In this document: positions 45,019-54,032 of the stretch, one piece after another
How the letters are laid out: every line of letters begins with the position of its first letter
Numbering within the stretch: the stretch's first letter is position 1
DNA from: UBA4416 sp964541155
GTDB lineage: Bacteria > Bacteroidota > Bacteroidia > B-17B0 > Aurantibacillaceae
Direction: 5' to 3'
Assembly (NCBI GenBank): GCA_964541155.1
Contig: CAZIPC010000006.1
Coordinates: 124,001 to 188,000 of the forward strand
DNA: 64,000 nt
Program-made: the position numbers and the translations under genes
The notes under the pieces: model-generated
Seen by the model: the letters and a program-made list of their open reading frames with translations, nothing else
The model's database searches: none
Told to the model about the DNA's origin: nothing

Positions 45019-45834
45019 ATGTCTATTCACAAGGAAGTAAAAAAAGTAACCACTCATCAGCTACAAGAAATGAAACGCCGAGGCGAAAAAATTTCAATGC
45101 TAACAGCTTATGATTATACCATGGCTAAAATTATTGATCATGCCGGTATTGATGTAATTTTAGTAGGAGATAGCGCTAGTAATGTAATGGCAGGGCATGA
45201 AACAACATTGCCTATTACATTGGATCAAATGATATATCATGCTTCTTCTGTTGTTAGGGCTGTGGATAGAGCTTTAGTGGTAGCAGATTTACCTTTTGGT
45301 TCGTATCAAGGAAATTCAAAAGAAGCTTTGACTTCGGCTATTAAAATTATGAAAGAGAGTGGGGCACATGCTGTAAAATTAGAAGGAGGAAGAGAAATAA
45401 AAGATTCTATTGAACGTATTTTATCTGCTGGTATACCAGTAATGGGTCATTTAGGATTAACGCCTCAATCTATTTATAAATTTGGCACCTACACAGTTAG
45501 AGCAAAAGAAGAAGAGGAAGCTAATAGATTATTAGAAGATGCTAAAATACTAGAGGATAGCGGTTGTTTTGCTTTAGTTTTAGAAAAAATTCCTGCAAAG
45601 TTAGCGCAGCTTGTTGCTCAAAGTATTTCAATACCCGTTATAGGTATTGGTGCTGGTGGTGGTGTAGATGGTCAAGTTTTAGTAACGCATGATATGATAG
45701 GAATGACGCATGAATTTAGTCCTCGTTTTTTAAGACGATATTTGAATTTATACGAAAGTATGACAGGTGCTTTTCAGCAATATATCAAAGATGTGAAAAG
45801 TAAAGATTTTCCTAATGAAAGCGAGCAATATTAA
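45019..45834 (+). CDS. panB: 3-methyl-2-oxobutanoate hydroxymethyltransferase
   Basis: 271 residues. It makes ketopantoate from 2-oxoisovalerate and methylene-THF, the first committed step of pantothenate/CoA synthesis. Conserved PanB segments: KISMLTAYDYTMAKIIDHAG, VGDSASNVMAGHE, HAVKLEGG, VMGHLGLTPQS, IPVIGIGAGG and VTHDMIGMT. No other pan gene is adjacent. A hairpin terminator follows. Confidence 0.97.
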   Translation: MSIHKEVKKVTTHQLQEMKRRGEKISMLTAYDYTMAKIIDHAGIDVILVGDSASNVMAGHETTLPITLDQMIYHASSVVRAVDRALVVADLPFGSYQGNSKEALTSAIKIMKESGAHAVKLEGGREIKDSIERILSAGIPVMGHLGLTPQSIYKFGTYTVRAKEEEEANRLLEDAKILEDSGCFALVLEKIPAKLAQLVAQSISIPVIGIGAGGGVDGQVLVTHDMIGMTHEFSPRFLRRYLNLYESMTGAFQQYIKDVKSKDFPNESEQY

Positions 45835-45838
45835 AAAA

Positions 45839-45874
45839 TAAATGGCAGATGATATTAACTCTATCTGCCATTTA
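45839..45874. terminator. Bidirectional terminator between panB and the desaturase gene
   Basis: A 12-base perfect stem (TAAATGGCAGAT, 45839-45850, with 45863-45874) encloses a 12-base loop. The A/T flanks are modest. It serves two convergent genes. Confidence 0.75.
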
Positions 45875-45895
45875 TAATTTAGTTTAAACAAATCA

Positions 45896-47011
45896 TTATC
45901 CTATAGCTTCGTTAATATTAGGTAGTTTTCCAAAACTAATTACTGCTTTAATGTGCGATTTTAAAGCACTCATAAATGTTGGGTTTTCTAAATAAGGAAT
46001 CCCAAATTCATCACAGGTGCTTTTCACAATTTCGGATACTGCTGGATAATGTACATGGCAAATGTTTGGAAATAGATGGTGTTCAACTTGAAAATTTAAT
46101 CCACCCACATACCAGGATAGGAGTTTGTTTTTGCGAGAAAAATTAACAGTAGTATTTAATTGATGAACGGCCCAATTATTTTCTATGGTGTAATCTGTTT
46201 TTGGTAACGGATGTGATGTGCCTTCTACTGTATGAGCTAATTGAAATACCACGGTTAAAATAATACCAGAGATAAATTGCATCAATAAATATCCCCATAC
46301 TATTTGCATAAAAGGAATATGAAAAACAAAAACTGGTAATGCAAAAAATACAGCAAAATATCCAATTTTACTTAATACAATTTTTAAAAAAACAATTCTG
46401 TTTTGTTCTTTAGAACTGGTGTTAACGCCTTGTTTGGTGTATTTATGAAATTGAATAAAATCTTTTAAAAGCGCCCAGTATAGCGTAAGAATTCCATAAA
46501 ATAAAAAAGCATAAATAAATTGTAATTTATGATACCATTTAACTTGTGTATGAGGATTAAATTTTAAAATTAATTTGTCTGCAATATCGTCGTCGTAATC
46601 AACAATATTGGTATACGTGTGATGCATTACATTATGTTGTAATTTCCAATTAAAAACAGAGCCACCAAGCATATTTAAGGTGCTGCCTAACCAATAATTT
46701 ACTTTATGGCTTTTTGAGTAGGCTCCATGATTGGCATCGTGCATAATACTCATGCCAACTCCCGAAAGCGCTAAGCCCATAACCGACCATAATATTAATG
46801 CTATTTTAAATGAAGGATTAACAAGTAATAAATACACAAAAGGCCCAACATAAGCTGCTAATAACACAATGGTTTTTATAACCATAGTTGAATTGTAATG
46901 CTTAGAGATATTGTTTTCTTTGAAATAAGAATCAACTCGTTTACGAAGGGTTAAGAAAAAAAGAGCTTTGTCTTTGTCTTTATCAACAAAGCGAATGGGG
47001 GAAAATGTCAT
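45896..47011 (-). CDS. Membrane fatty acid desaturase (acyl-CoA desaturase family)
   Basis: 371 residues from the ATG at 47011 (MTFSPIRFVDKDKDK, a typical start); an in-frame ATG at 47050 is less likely. Three histidine boxes bind the di-iron centre: HDANHGAYSKSH, HNVMHHTYTN and VEHHLFPNICHVH. Several transmembrane helices lie between them. The box pattern, with a final QxxHH-type element (FQVEHHLF), resembles front-end desaturases; regiospecificity cannot be told. Likely role: membrane-lipid unsaturation. Confidence 0.92.
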   Translation of the reverse strand: MTFSPIRFVDKDKDKALFFLTLRKRVDSYFKENNISKHYNSTMVIKTIVLLAAYVGPFVYLLLVNPSFKIALILWSVMGLALSGVGMSIMHDANHGAYSKSHKVNYWLGSTLNMLGGSVFNWKLQHNVMHHTYTNIVDYDDDIADKLILKFNPHTQVKWYHKLQFIYAFLFYGILTLYWALLKDFIQFHKYTKQGVNTSSKEQNRIVFLKIVLSKIGYFAVFFALPVFVFHIPFMQIVWGYLLMQFISGIILTVVFQLAHTVEGTSHPLPKTDYTIENNWAVHQLNTTVNFSRKNKLLSWYVGGLNFQVEHHLFPNICHVHYPAVSEIVKSTCDEFGIPYLENPTFMSALKSHIKAVISFGKLPNINEAIG

Positions 47012-47114
47012 AGTTTTAAATATTAAAAATAATAAGTGTAGTGGTAACAATTTTCTAAAAATACTAAAAAAAGCTAAGAGATTGATAAAATATATTTACT
47101 AATATTGCCTTGTT

Positions 47115-47948
47115 ATAAATGATTTAAAAACATATTCACCCATAGGCGTATTTGATTCGGGATACGGCGGATTAACTATATTAAAAGAGTTAGTAGCTCA
47201 TTTACCTCAATACGATTATTTGTATTTAGGAGACAATGCAAGAGCGCCTTATGGTTCTAGATCATTTGATACGGTTTATGAATATACTTTACAAGCAGTA
47301 ACTACTTTATTTAATCAAGGTTGCGAATTGGTAATATTAGCGTGTAATACAGCTTCTGCAAAAGCCTTAAGAACAATTCAACAAAAAGATTTGCCATTAA
47401 TAGCGCCTGATAAAAGGGTACTAGGAGTAATAAGACCTACCACCGAAATTGTTGGTCATTATACCAAAACAAATGAAATTGGAATTTTTGCAACCGCCGG
47501 AACTGTTTCATCACAATCTTATGTTATAGAAATTCAAAAGTTTTTTCCAAATCTTAAAGTATATCAAGAAGCTTGTCCTATGTGGGTTCCATTGATAGAA
47601 AATAATGAATTAGATGGAGATGGTGCAAATTATTTTGTACAAAAACATGTTCACCAATTGTTGTCTCAATCTCATCATATAGATACAGTTATTTTGGGCT
47701 GCACTCATTATCCTTTATTAAAGCCGTTAATTCATAAACATTTGCCCTCTCATGTTCAAGTTTTAACTCAAGGAAATATAGTAGCAAATGGTTTAAGAGA
47801 CTATTTATTTCGTCATAATGATTTGGAAAATAAAATTTCTAAATCAGCAAATCGTATATTTCTTACAACAGACTCTACTGATATTTTCGATAAACATGCC
47901 AGTATGTTTTATGGGGAGCCTATATTATCAAGGCATATAGTGCTTTGA
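47115..47948 (+). CDS. murI: Glutamate racemase with non-canonical start
   Basis: Makes D-glutamate for peptidoglycan. Conserved MurI motifs: PIGVFDSGYGG, LGDNARAPYG, catalytic Cys in LACNTASAKAL, and the second Cys in LGCTHYPLL. The reading frame is open upstream to a TAA at 47100-47102, and the conserved N-terminus (NDLKTYSPIGVFDSG) must be translated. Yet there is no in-frame ATG, GTG or TTG before it; the first such codon, TTG at 47220, would remove the essential Asp/Ser motif. I set the start at ATA 47115 as the best guess, giving 277 residues. A sequence error is the alternative. Confidence 0.85.
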   Translation: MNDLKTYSPIGVFDSGYGGLTILKELVAHLPQYDYLYLGDNARAPYGSRSFDTVYEYTLQAVTTLFNQGCELVILACNTASAKALRTIQQKDLPLIAPDKRVLGVIRPTTEIVGHYTKTNEIGIFATAGTVSSQSYVIEIQKFFPNLKVYQEACPMWVPLIENNELDGDGANYFVQKHVHQLLSQSHHIDTVILGCTHYPLLKPLIHKHLPSHVQVLTQGNIVANGLRDYLFRHNDLENKISKSANRIFLTTDSTDIFDKHASMFYGEPILSRHIVL

Positions 47949-47995
47949 TATATTAATAGTAGTTTCTAAAAAAAATAATTACATTTGAAGCAAAT

Positions 47996-48151
47996 CTTTA
48001 GGGGTGCTTTGATAGTTTTGGTTTATAGTGTTTAGAGTTTTTTATCTAAATTATTTAACCAAAATTATTTAAGCTGAGATTATACCCATTACAATTAAAT
48101 GCCAAACATTTAGTTGTATGCACCTGATCAGGATAATGCCTGCGTAGGGAA
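47996..48151 (+). ncRNA. TPP riboswitch (THI element)
   Basis: The conserved blocks of the thiamine pyrophosphate aptamer are in order: AGGGGTGC at 48000-48007, GCTGAGAT at 48073-48080, ACCC at 48084-48087, ACCTGATCAGGATAATGCC at 48122-48140 and GCGTAGGGA at 48142-48150. The P3 arm is extended (TTTTGGTT paired with AACCAAAA), and an extra hairpin (ACAATTAAATG/CATTTAGTTGT) is inserted before ACCTGATC. It controls the TonB-dependent receptor 63 bases downstream, which would be repressed when thiamine pyrophosphate is plentiful. Confidence 0.93.
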
Positions 48152-48213
48152 AACAGTTAACAAAAGTAGCGCATCCCCTTGCGTTATAATTATTAACAAT
48201 AAAAAAAGTAAAA

Positions 48214-50646
48214 ATGAAATTTAAAACAATTAAAACAACATTGGCATTAGCCTTGTTTATCTCTTGTAAGTTAACCTTACAGGCACAAATTACATTAAGT
48301 GGTTCAATAGTATCGCAACAAAAAGTACCAATTCCGTATGCGGTTATTGCTATTAAAAATACCTTTTTAACAGCTCAATCAAATTCAACCGGTCAGTTTC
48401 AATTTCAAAATCTAAAACCAGGAGTTTACATCTTACTAACAAAATCTGTTGGTTACAAATCAAAAATAGATACAATACATGTTGCATCTGATAGTGTGTT
48501 TGAAATAGTCATGAATCTAGATGATAAAGCATTAGATGAAGTTATCGTAAGTGCTACCAGAGTAGATGATAATTCGGCATTTGCCCATTCTAATATTTCT
48601 AATGAAGATATTAAAAAGCAAAATGTTGGTCAAGATTTGCCATACACTCTCAACTCAATGCCTTCTGTTGTCATAAATTCTGATGCGGGTAATGGAGTTG
48701 GTTACACAGGAATGCGTATTAGAGGAACAGATGGAACCAGGATAAATGTAACCATCAATGGAGTTCCGGTTAATGATGCAGAAAGTCAGGGAACTTATTT
48801 TGTAGATTTCCCAGATTTATTATCCTCAACCAATAATATACAAGTGCAAAGAGGTGTTGGAACCTCAGCAAATGGAGCAGGTGCATTTGGCGCAAGTATT
48901 AATATGCAAACTAATCAGCTAAACGAAAAAGCATATACGCAAATTAATAATAGTGTAGGGTCGTTTAACACAATTAAAAACACCATAGCTTCAGGTACAG
49001 GTTTAATCAATAATCATTTCACATTTGATGCTAGAGCGTCTCGTATTAATAGTGATGGATATATTGATAGAGCTTCTTCTAATTTGTCATCGTATTATTT
49101 ATCTGGCGCTTATTATGGAAAAAACACAGTGCTTAAAGCCATAATGTTTAGCGGTAAAGAAAAAACGTATCAGGCTTGGAATTATGTTTTAAAAGATAGT
49201 ATTGATAATGGAAACAGAACAGATAATTCTTGTGGTAGATATTACGATGCTAATGGAAATATTAAGTATTATAATAATGAAACAGATAATTATAAGCAAG
49301 ATAATTATCAATTACACATTATTCATTCTTTTAATAAAAAATTAACTGCTAATATCACTGGTCATTATACCAAAGGCAAAGGTTATTACGAGCAATATAA
49401 ACAAGGACAATCGCTTTTAAGTTATAGTATGCCAAACGTTATAACATTTCATGATACGATTACTACTACTGATTTAATTAGAAGAAAATGGTTAGATAAT
49501 GATTTTTTAGGAGCTATTGCAAATATTAATTACAAACCAAACACATTGCTAAATTTTGTTTTAGGTGGTGGATACAATACTTATTATGGTAGACATTATG
49601 GTGATGTTGTTTGGGCTCAATTTAGCGACCCTAATAATTTTACACCGCGTTATTATAGTGACAATGCTACAAAAAATGATGCAAATGTTTATTTAAAAAC
49701 AACAATAAGACCTACAAGTAAATTAACAGCTTTTATTGATTTGCAATATCGAAAAGTGAGTTATGATTTTGTGGGATTTGACACGTCGTTAATTAATACA
49801 CAATCATTAAATGCAAGTTATGGGTTTTTTAATCCAAAATTAGGATTAAGCTATGTGATTAATAAAAACACTAATGTATATGCTAGTTATGCAGTGGCAA
49901 ATAAGGAACCTAATAGAGATGATTTTGTTCAGTCAAGTAAAAACAGTCGCCCAAAATCCGAACAATTAATGGATATAGAAGTAGGTGCATCACGTCGTTT
50001 TAAAAATATGAGTATGGCAATAAATTATTATAATATGCAATACAAAAATCAATTGGTGTTAAACGGACAAATTAATGATGTAGGTGCCTACAATAGAGTA
50101 AACGTTGATTATAGTTACAGAAGTGGTGTAGAGCTAGAATTTAATGCGAATATCACCAAGTATGTTATATTTAATGGTAACTTTACTTTTTCTAAAAATA
50201 AAGTAAAAACATATACTGAATTTATTGATAGTAGTGATGTTAATTATACTGTTTTTACTCAGTATAAAGTACAGCATACAAATACAGATATTTCTTTTTC
50301 TCCAAATATCATTGCTGCTGGCAATATTATTATAAAGCCTATTAAAAATTTAGAAATTTCTTTCTTAAACAAATATGTAGGAAAGCAATTTTTAGATAAC
50401 ACATCTGATAACGAGCGGGCGATAAGTGCTTATTTTGTGAGTGATGTTAGAATGAATTACACAATAAAAACGACTTTAATTAAGGAAATCAACATTATTG
50501 CTGTGGTATATAATGTTTTTAATAAAATGTATGAAACCAATGGGTATAATTATAGTTTTTATATGGATAATAAATTATACAAACAAAATTATTTGGCCCC
50601 TTCAGCCCCTACTCATTTTATGTTAGGGTTAAATTTTAATTTTTAA
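48214..50646 (+). CDS. TonB-dependent receptor, probably for thiamine
   Basis: 810 residues: signal peptide, a carboxypeptidase-like beta domain (about 25-115: LSGSIVSQQKVPIPYAVIAI), the plug domain (about 130-240: MRIRGTDGTRINVTINGVPVN, VQRGVGTSANGAGAFGASI) and a 22-strand barrel ending in THFMLGLNFNF. It imports a ligand across the outer membrane using TonB energy. The TPP riboswitch upstream makes thiamine or a precursor the likely substrate, as in known Bacteroidota thiamine-related outer-membrane receptors. No PnuT-like transporter gene follows. Confidence 0.92.
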   Translation: MKFKTIKTTLALALFISCKLTLQAQITLSGSIVSQQKVPIPYAVIAIKNTFLTAQSNSTGQFQFQNLKPGVYILLTKSVGYKSKIDTIHVASDSVFEIVMNLDDKALDEVIVSATRVDDNSAFAHSNISNEDIKKQNVGQDLPYTLNSMPSVVINSDAGNGVGYTGMRIRGTDGTRINVTINGVPVNDAESQGTYFVDFPDLLSSTNNIQVQRGVGTSANGAGAFGASINMQTNQLNEKAYTQINNSVGSFNTIKNTIASGTGLINNHFTFDARASRINSDGYIDRASSNLSSYYLSGAYYGKNTVLKAIMFSGKEKTYQAWNYVLKDSIDNGNRTDNSCGRYYDANGNIKYYNNETDNYKQDNYQLHIIHSFNKKLTANITGHYTKGKGYYEQYKQGQSLLSYSMPNVITFHDTITTTDLIRRKWLDNDFLGAIANINYKPNTLLNFVLGGGYNTYYGRHYGDVVWAQFSDPNNFTPRYYSDNATKNDANVYLKTTIRPTSKLTAFIDLQYRKVSYDFVGFDTSLINTQSLNASYGFFNPKLGLSYVINKNTNVYASYAVANKEPNRDDFVQSSKNSRPKSEQLMDIEVGASRRFKNMSMAINYYNMQYKNQLVLNGQINDVGAYNRVNVDYSYRSGVELEFNANITKYVIFNGNFTFSKNKVKTYTEFIDSSDVNYTVFTQYKVQHTNTDISFSPNIIAAGNIIIKPIKNLEISFLNKYVGKQFLDNTSDNERAISAYFVSDVRMNYTIKTTLIKEINIIAVVYNVFNKMYETNGYNYSFYMDNKLYKQNYLAPSAPTHFMLGLNFNF

Positions 50647-50672
50647 TAGCTATTATTTAAAGTTCATAACAC

Positions 50673-50702
50673 AAAAAAGGATACTAGTTAGTATCCTTTT
50701 TT
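50673..50702. terminator. Bidirectional terminator after the TonB-dependent receptor
   Basis: A 13-base stem (AAAAAAGGATACT, 50673-50685, with 50690-50702) has a four-base loop and runs of A and T at its ends, between two convergent genes. Confidence 0.9.
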
Positions 50703-50707
50703 GATAT

Positions 50708-51139
50708 TTATTTTTGTTTAAAACCTATTAATATAACAGCGCATCCCGAACTTTTATTTTTCATAGGGTCTATATGAGCTTCAATAATGCACTCTAACGT
50801 GGCTTTTATTTTAAAATCCCAATAAGGAGAATTTGCATAATTTTTATTGGTAAATAATAAATGATGATCTTGATCATAAATATTAAATATTAAATTTCCG
50901 TCAGTAATACCGCTACATGCAGCTATTCTGTATGTCGTTTCTCCAAAAAAAGTTGTATGAAACTCAGCGGTTTCTTCCCAATTAAATAACAATGAACGGT
51001 AAGATTGTCCATCTGAAATAAAATTAGAAATAATATGTTTGGCACACAAATTTGCCACAGAATCGCATTGAGCAATAGATTTATTGGATTGGCTTATGAT
51101 TATTAAACACAAAAGTGCTAAAAATATATTTTTTCTCAT
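50708..51139 (-). CDS. Secreted protein of unknown function
   Basis: 143 residues. The signal peptide (MRKNIFLALLCLIIISQSNKSIAQ) is followed by a Cys-containing domain (CDSVANLCAKHIISNF ... IAACSGITDGNLIFNIYDQD ... ATLECIIEA). I do not recognise a family. It is encoded 15 bases after an uncharacterised lipoprotein gene on the same strand, so the two probably act together. Confidence 0.7.
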   Translation of the reverse strand: MRKNIFLALLCLIIISQSNKSIAQCDSVANLCAKHIISNFISDGQSYRSLLFNWEETAEFHTTFFGETTYRIAACSGITDGNLIFNIYDQDHHLLFTNKNYANSPYWDFKIKATLECIIEAHIDPMKNKSSGCAVILIGFKQK

Positions 51140-51154
51140 AGGATATGTTTCTTG

Positions 51155-52069
51155 TTATGGTCTACTGTTAATAATAGCATCTCTTATTGTAGTTATTTTT
51201 GAAGCAATGTTTTTAATTTGTATGTCAGTAATTTGTATATCAGTTGTACTATTAATATAGGTTGTTTTTTTATCGGCAAAAGTAGTTGGTTCAATATAAT
51301 TATATTTAAATGAAATGTTTTCATAAATTGTAGACAACTCCTTTAATTGTTCTAATAAATCAGCTGCTTCAGGTAGATTATGTGATGTAATGAGCTTTAT
51401 AATACTTTTTAATGCTGCCTTTTGATCAGCAATTCTATATTTCAATTCTTCTGTAGGCTTTTTAGTATAAGAACTGATAGAAAAGTGCATGCTTTCGATC
51501 CAGCCACCTGTTAATATTAAACTACTAATCTCAGCTCTATCATTTGTTTTCAAATACATATCAATAGCTCTATAGGCAATACCAACTAAAACTAGAGTAC
51601 TATCTTTATTAGATAAATTATTACTAATACGCTTTATAGAGTTTTGATCAAAAGCATGAGTTACTCCAAGTTTATCAGAAATGTTTTTAATAGCCGCTAA
51701 ATATGCTAATGCATCTTGTGTTTGATTATATAAACTAATATATCCTAAATCTGCCCCATAGATACCTAAATTTAATGCTCTTGAATAATAGGTTAAATAT
51801 TGTTGGTTTTTTTGAGCTGTATTTAATATAGCTTTATTATATTTTATTCCAGTTCGTTTAATTAATTGTGCGGATTGAATAGGGGAAGGAATACTAAATA
51901 ATTCTCCGTCAACATTTAAATTTACTGCTTTAACTGTATCCGTATAATGTAAATCATCACTCAAATCAGAATCAGAGGACTCAGAATTTTTACAAGAACT
52001 AAATAATAAAGTTGTTGAAAAAAGCAAAAAAAATGCTTTTGACGTAATTTTTCCATGATTAGTCGTCAT
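51155..52069 (-). CDS. Lipoprotein of unknown function
   Basis: 304 residues with a lipobox (LLFSTTLLFSSC) followed by a Ser/Asp-rich linker. The rest is mostly helical (ALNLGIYGADLGYISLYNQT, LGVTHAFDQNSIKRI, IVLVGIAYRA-like amphipathic helices). I do not recognise a named family. It pairs with the following 143-residue secreted protein gene. Confidence 0.72.
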   Translation of the reverse strand: MTTNHGKITSKAFFLLFSTTLLFSSCKNSESSDSDLSDDLHYTDTVKAVNLNVDGELFSIPSPIQSAQLIKRTGIKYNKAILNTAQKNQQYLTYYSRALNLGIYGADLGYISLYNQTQDALAYLAAIKNISDKLGVTHAFDQNSIKRISNNLSNKDSTLVLVGIAYRAIDMYLKTNDRAEISSLILTGGWIESMHFSISSYTKKPTEELKYRIADQKAALKSIIKLITSHNLPEAADLLEQLKELSTIYENISFKYNYIEPTTFADKKTTYINSTTDIQITDIQIKNIASKITTIRDAIINSRP

Positions 52070-52160
52070 AATGCTTAAGTTAGTTAAAAGTTACTGCAAG
52101 TAAATAAATTTTAATAAAATAAGCAAATAATAAATAAAGCTACTTTTTAATATAGAAAAA

Positions 52161-52949
52161 TTAGATAATACCTAATGCTTCTTCCACATATTTAAAAGTG
52201 GATAATATTTCGGGTTTCCCATCAATTAATGCCACATCATGTTCAAAATGAGCAGATGGAAGTCCATCAGAGGTTAAAACAGTCCATCCATCATTTAAAA
52301 ATTTAATAGTACGTTTACCCATATTAATCATAGGTTCAATGGCAATTACCATACCATCTCTTAGTTTAGGGCCATCTCCTCTTTTGCCAAAATTAGGAAC
52401 TTCTGGTTCTTCATGTAAATTTCTTCCTAATCCATGTCCACATAATTCTCTAACAACACCGTATCCATGTTTTTCGGCATGTTGTTGTATGGCATAACTT
52501 ATGTCTCCAATTCTATTACCGCTTTTTACTTGTTCAATACCAATATATAAGCATTCTTTGGTTACATCTAATAATTTTTGAACCTCTGGCTTAATTTCTC
52601 CCACGCCAAATGTATAAGCATGATCACCATAAAATCCGTTTTTCACAACGCCGCAATCTACCGAAATAATATCACCTTCTTCCAGCGGCTTGTTGTTAGG
52701 AATGCCGTGAACCACAGAAGCATTTAAAGACATACAAAGTGTTGCAGGAAAAGGATTTTTTTTGTGTCCATACCCTTTAAAAGCAGGAACGCCACCATTA
52801 TCTCTAATGTATTCTTCTGCAATTTTATCAAGATAAAGAGAAGTAACTCCTGGTTTAATTTCTTTAGCAATAATTCCTAATGTTTTAGATACGCTTAAAG
52901 CGGCTTCTCTCATTAATTCAATCTCTTCTCTGTTTTTTAAAATAATCAT
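52161..52949 (-). CDS. map: Methionine aminopeptidase, type I
   Basis: 262 residues, cytosolic metal-dependent removal of initiator Met. Metal ligands are in ISVDCGVVKNGFYGDHAYTF, in CGHGLGRNLHEEPEVPNF and in MVIAIEPMIN / HFEHDVAL, in the normal order. It is the last gene of proS-gpmA-HAD-map; its ATG overlaps the HAD stop by four bases. Confidence 0.96.
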   Translation of the reverse strand: MIILKNREEIELMREAALSVSKTLGIIAKEIKPGVTSLYLDKIAEEYIRDNGGVPAFKGYGHKKNPFPATLCMSLNASVVHGIPNNKPLEEGDIISVDCGVVKNGFYGDHAYTFGVGEIKPEVQKLLDVTKECLYIGIEQVKSGNRIGDISYAIQQHAEKHGYGVVRELCGHGLGRNLHEEPEVPNFGKRGDGPKLRDGMVIAIEPMINMGKRTIKFLNDGWTVLTSDGLPSAHFEHDVALIDGKPEILSTFKYVEEALGII

Positions 52950-53404
52950 TTGCTAAATAGTTTTTGAAAAAAAGTTTTTTCTTGTTTGTAATTATGATGC
53001 GCTTCTGGGTTTTTTAAAATATGATTAAATTCGCCACCCTCTGGGTGTAGTAATTGCCAAACAGTGCTCCAGCCTAAAAATCCACCAATATTTCTATCGT
53101 CTATGAAAATATCAACATTTAATTTTCTTGGTGTTTCATCGGTTATAATCTCTTCTGGATAATTTTTATTTACGGCGTAAAACTCTACGCCATTTTGCTT
53201 ACAGTATTCAACAGCTTCATCAAGTAATGCGCCGGTTCTATAGGTATATAAAATTAATTTATGTCCTTTTTTTTGTAATTCCTTAATAGTAGAAAAAGCG
53301 AATAACATTTCTTTTCCAATTCTAGGATATTGATGCTCTACAATAGTTCCATCAAAATCTATTGCTATTGTTTTACCATTGCTATTTATAAATTGAGTTT
53401 CCAT
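52946..53404 (-). CDS. HAD-superfamily hydrolase (BT0820-like)
   Basis: 152 residues. The HAD motif I is in AIDFDGTIVEHQYP, and a second acidic motif in DIFIDDRNIGGFLG. The small size and HPEGGEF ending match the BT0820-like phosphatase family of Bacteroidota; its substrate is not known. It is tightly packed between gpmA (gap of one base) and map (overlap). Confidence 0.87.
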   Translation of the reverse strand: METQFINSNGKTIAIDFDGTIVEHQYPRIGKEMLFAFSTIKELQKKGHKLILYTYRTGALLDEAVEYCKQNGVEFYAVNKNYPEEIITDETPRKLNVDIFIDDRNIGGFLGWSTVWQLLHPEGGEFNHILKNPEAHHNYKQEKTFFQKLFSK

Positions 53405-53405
53405 T

Positions 53406-54011
53406 TTATAAATTTTCGGCTTTTAAAACGTTTAAATCCTTATCTAGCTCATAATAGCGAGGAATAGCGGTTCCTATCTCAAATTCTAAAATTTGTTGAG
53501 GTGTCATATTCTCTAAGTACATAATTAAAGCTCTCAAACTATTTCCATGAGCAGCTATAACTATGTTTTTTCCTTCTTTTAATTTAGGTTCAATTTCAGA
53601 TTTAAAGTATGGAATTACACGAGCCGCAGTATCTTTTAAGCTTTCTCCATTTGGTGGTGCAATATCATAGCTTCTTCTCCAAATTTTAACTTGTTCTTCT
53701 CCAAATTTTAAGGCAGTTTCTGTTTTGTCTAATCCTTGTAAATCGCCATACATACGTTCATTTAAGGCTTTGTTGTATGTAGTTGGAACATTAATTTGAT
53801 TAGATGTTTCAAGTGCTATTTTTAAAGTATTTTGTGCGCGTTTTAAATCTGAGGCATAAGCTAAATCAAATTTAAAAGGCTTTAATTTTTCTCCTGCATT
53901 TTTTGCTTCTTGAATTCCTTTTTCGGTAAGTTCTACATCTACCCAACCAGTAAATTTATTTTCTAAATTCCAAACGCTTTGTCCGTGACGAAAGATAACT
54001 AAAGTTGACAT
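53406..54011 (-). CDS. gpmA: 2,3-bisphosphoglycerate-dependent phosphoglycerate mutase
   Basis: 201 residues. Histidine phosphatase fold with LVIFRHGQSVWNLENKFTGW, the phosphoglycerate mutase segment ALNERMYGDLQGLDKTE and the second catalytic His in IVIAAHGNSLRAL. Interconverts 3- and 2-phosphoglycerate in glycolysis. It is slightly shorter than E. coli GpmA (about 250) but matches the Bacteroidota form. It follows proS by 21 bases. Confidence 0.93.
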   Translation of the reverse strand: MSTLVIFRHGQSVWNLENKFTGWVDVELTEKGIQEAKNAGEKLKPFKFDLAYASDLKRAQNTLKIALETSNQINVPTTYNKALNERMYGDLQGLDKTETALKFGEEQVKIWRRSYDIAPPNGESLKDTAARVIPYFKSEIEPKLKEGKNIVIAAHGNSLRALIMYLENMTPQQILEFEIGTAIPRYYELDKDLNVLKAENL

Positions 54012-54032
54012 TTTTAATATATAATTATAAGT

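Noticed and set aside
47119..47127. ATG just before murI as its start codon
   Set aside because: It is in another frame and meets TAA after one further codon, so it cannot start murI without a sequence correction.
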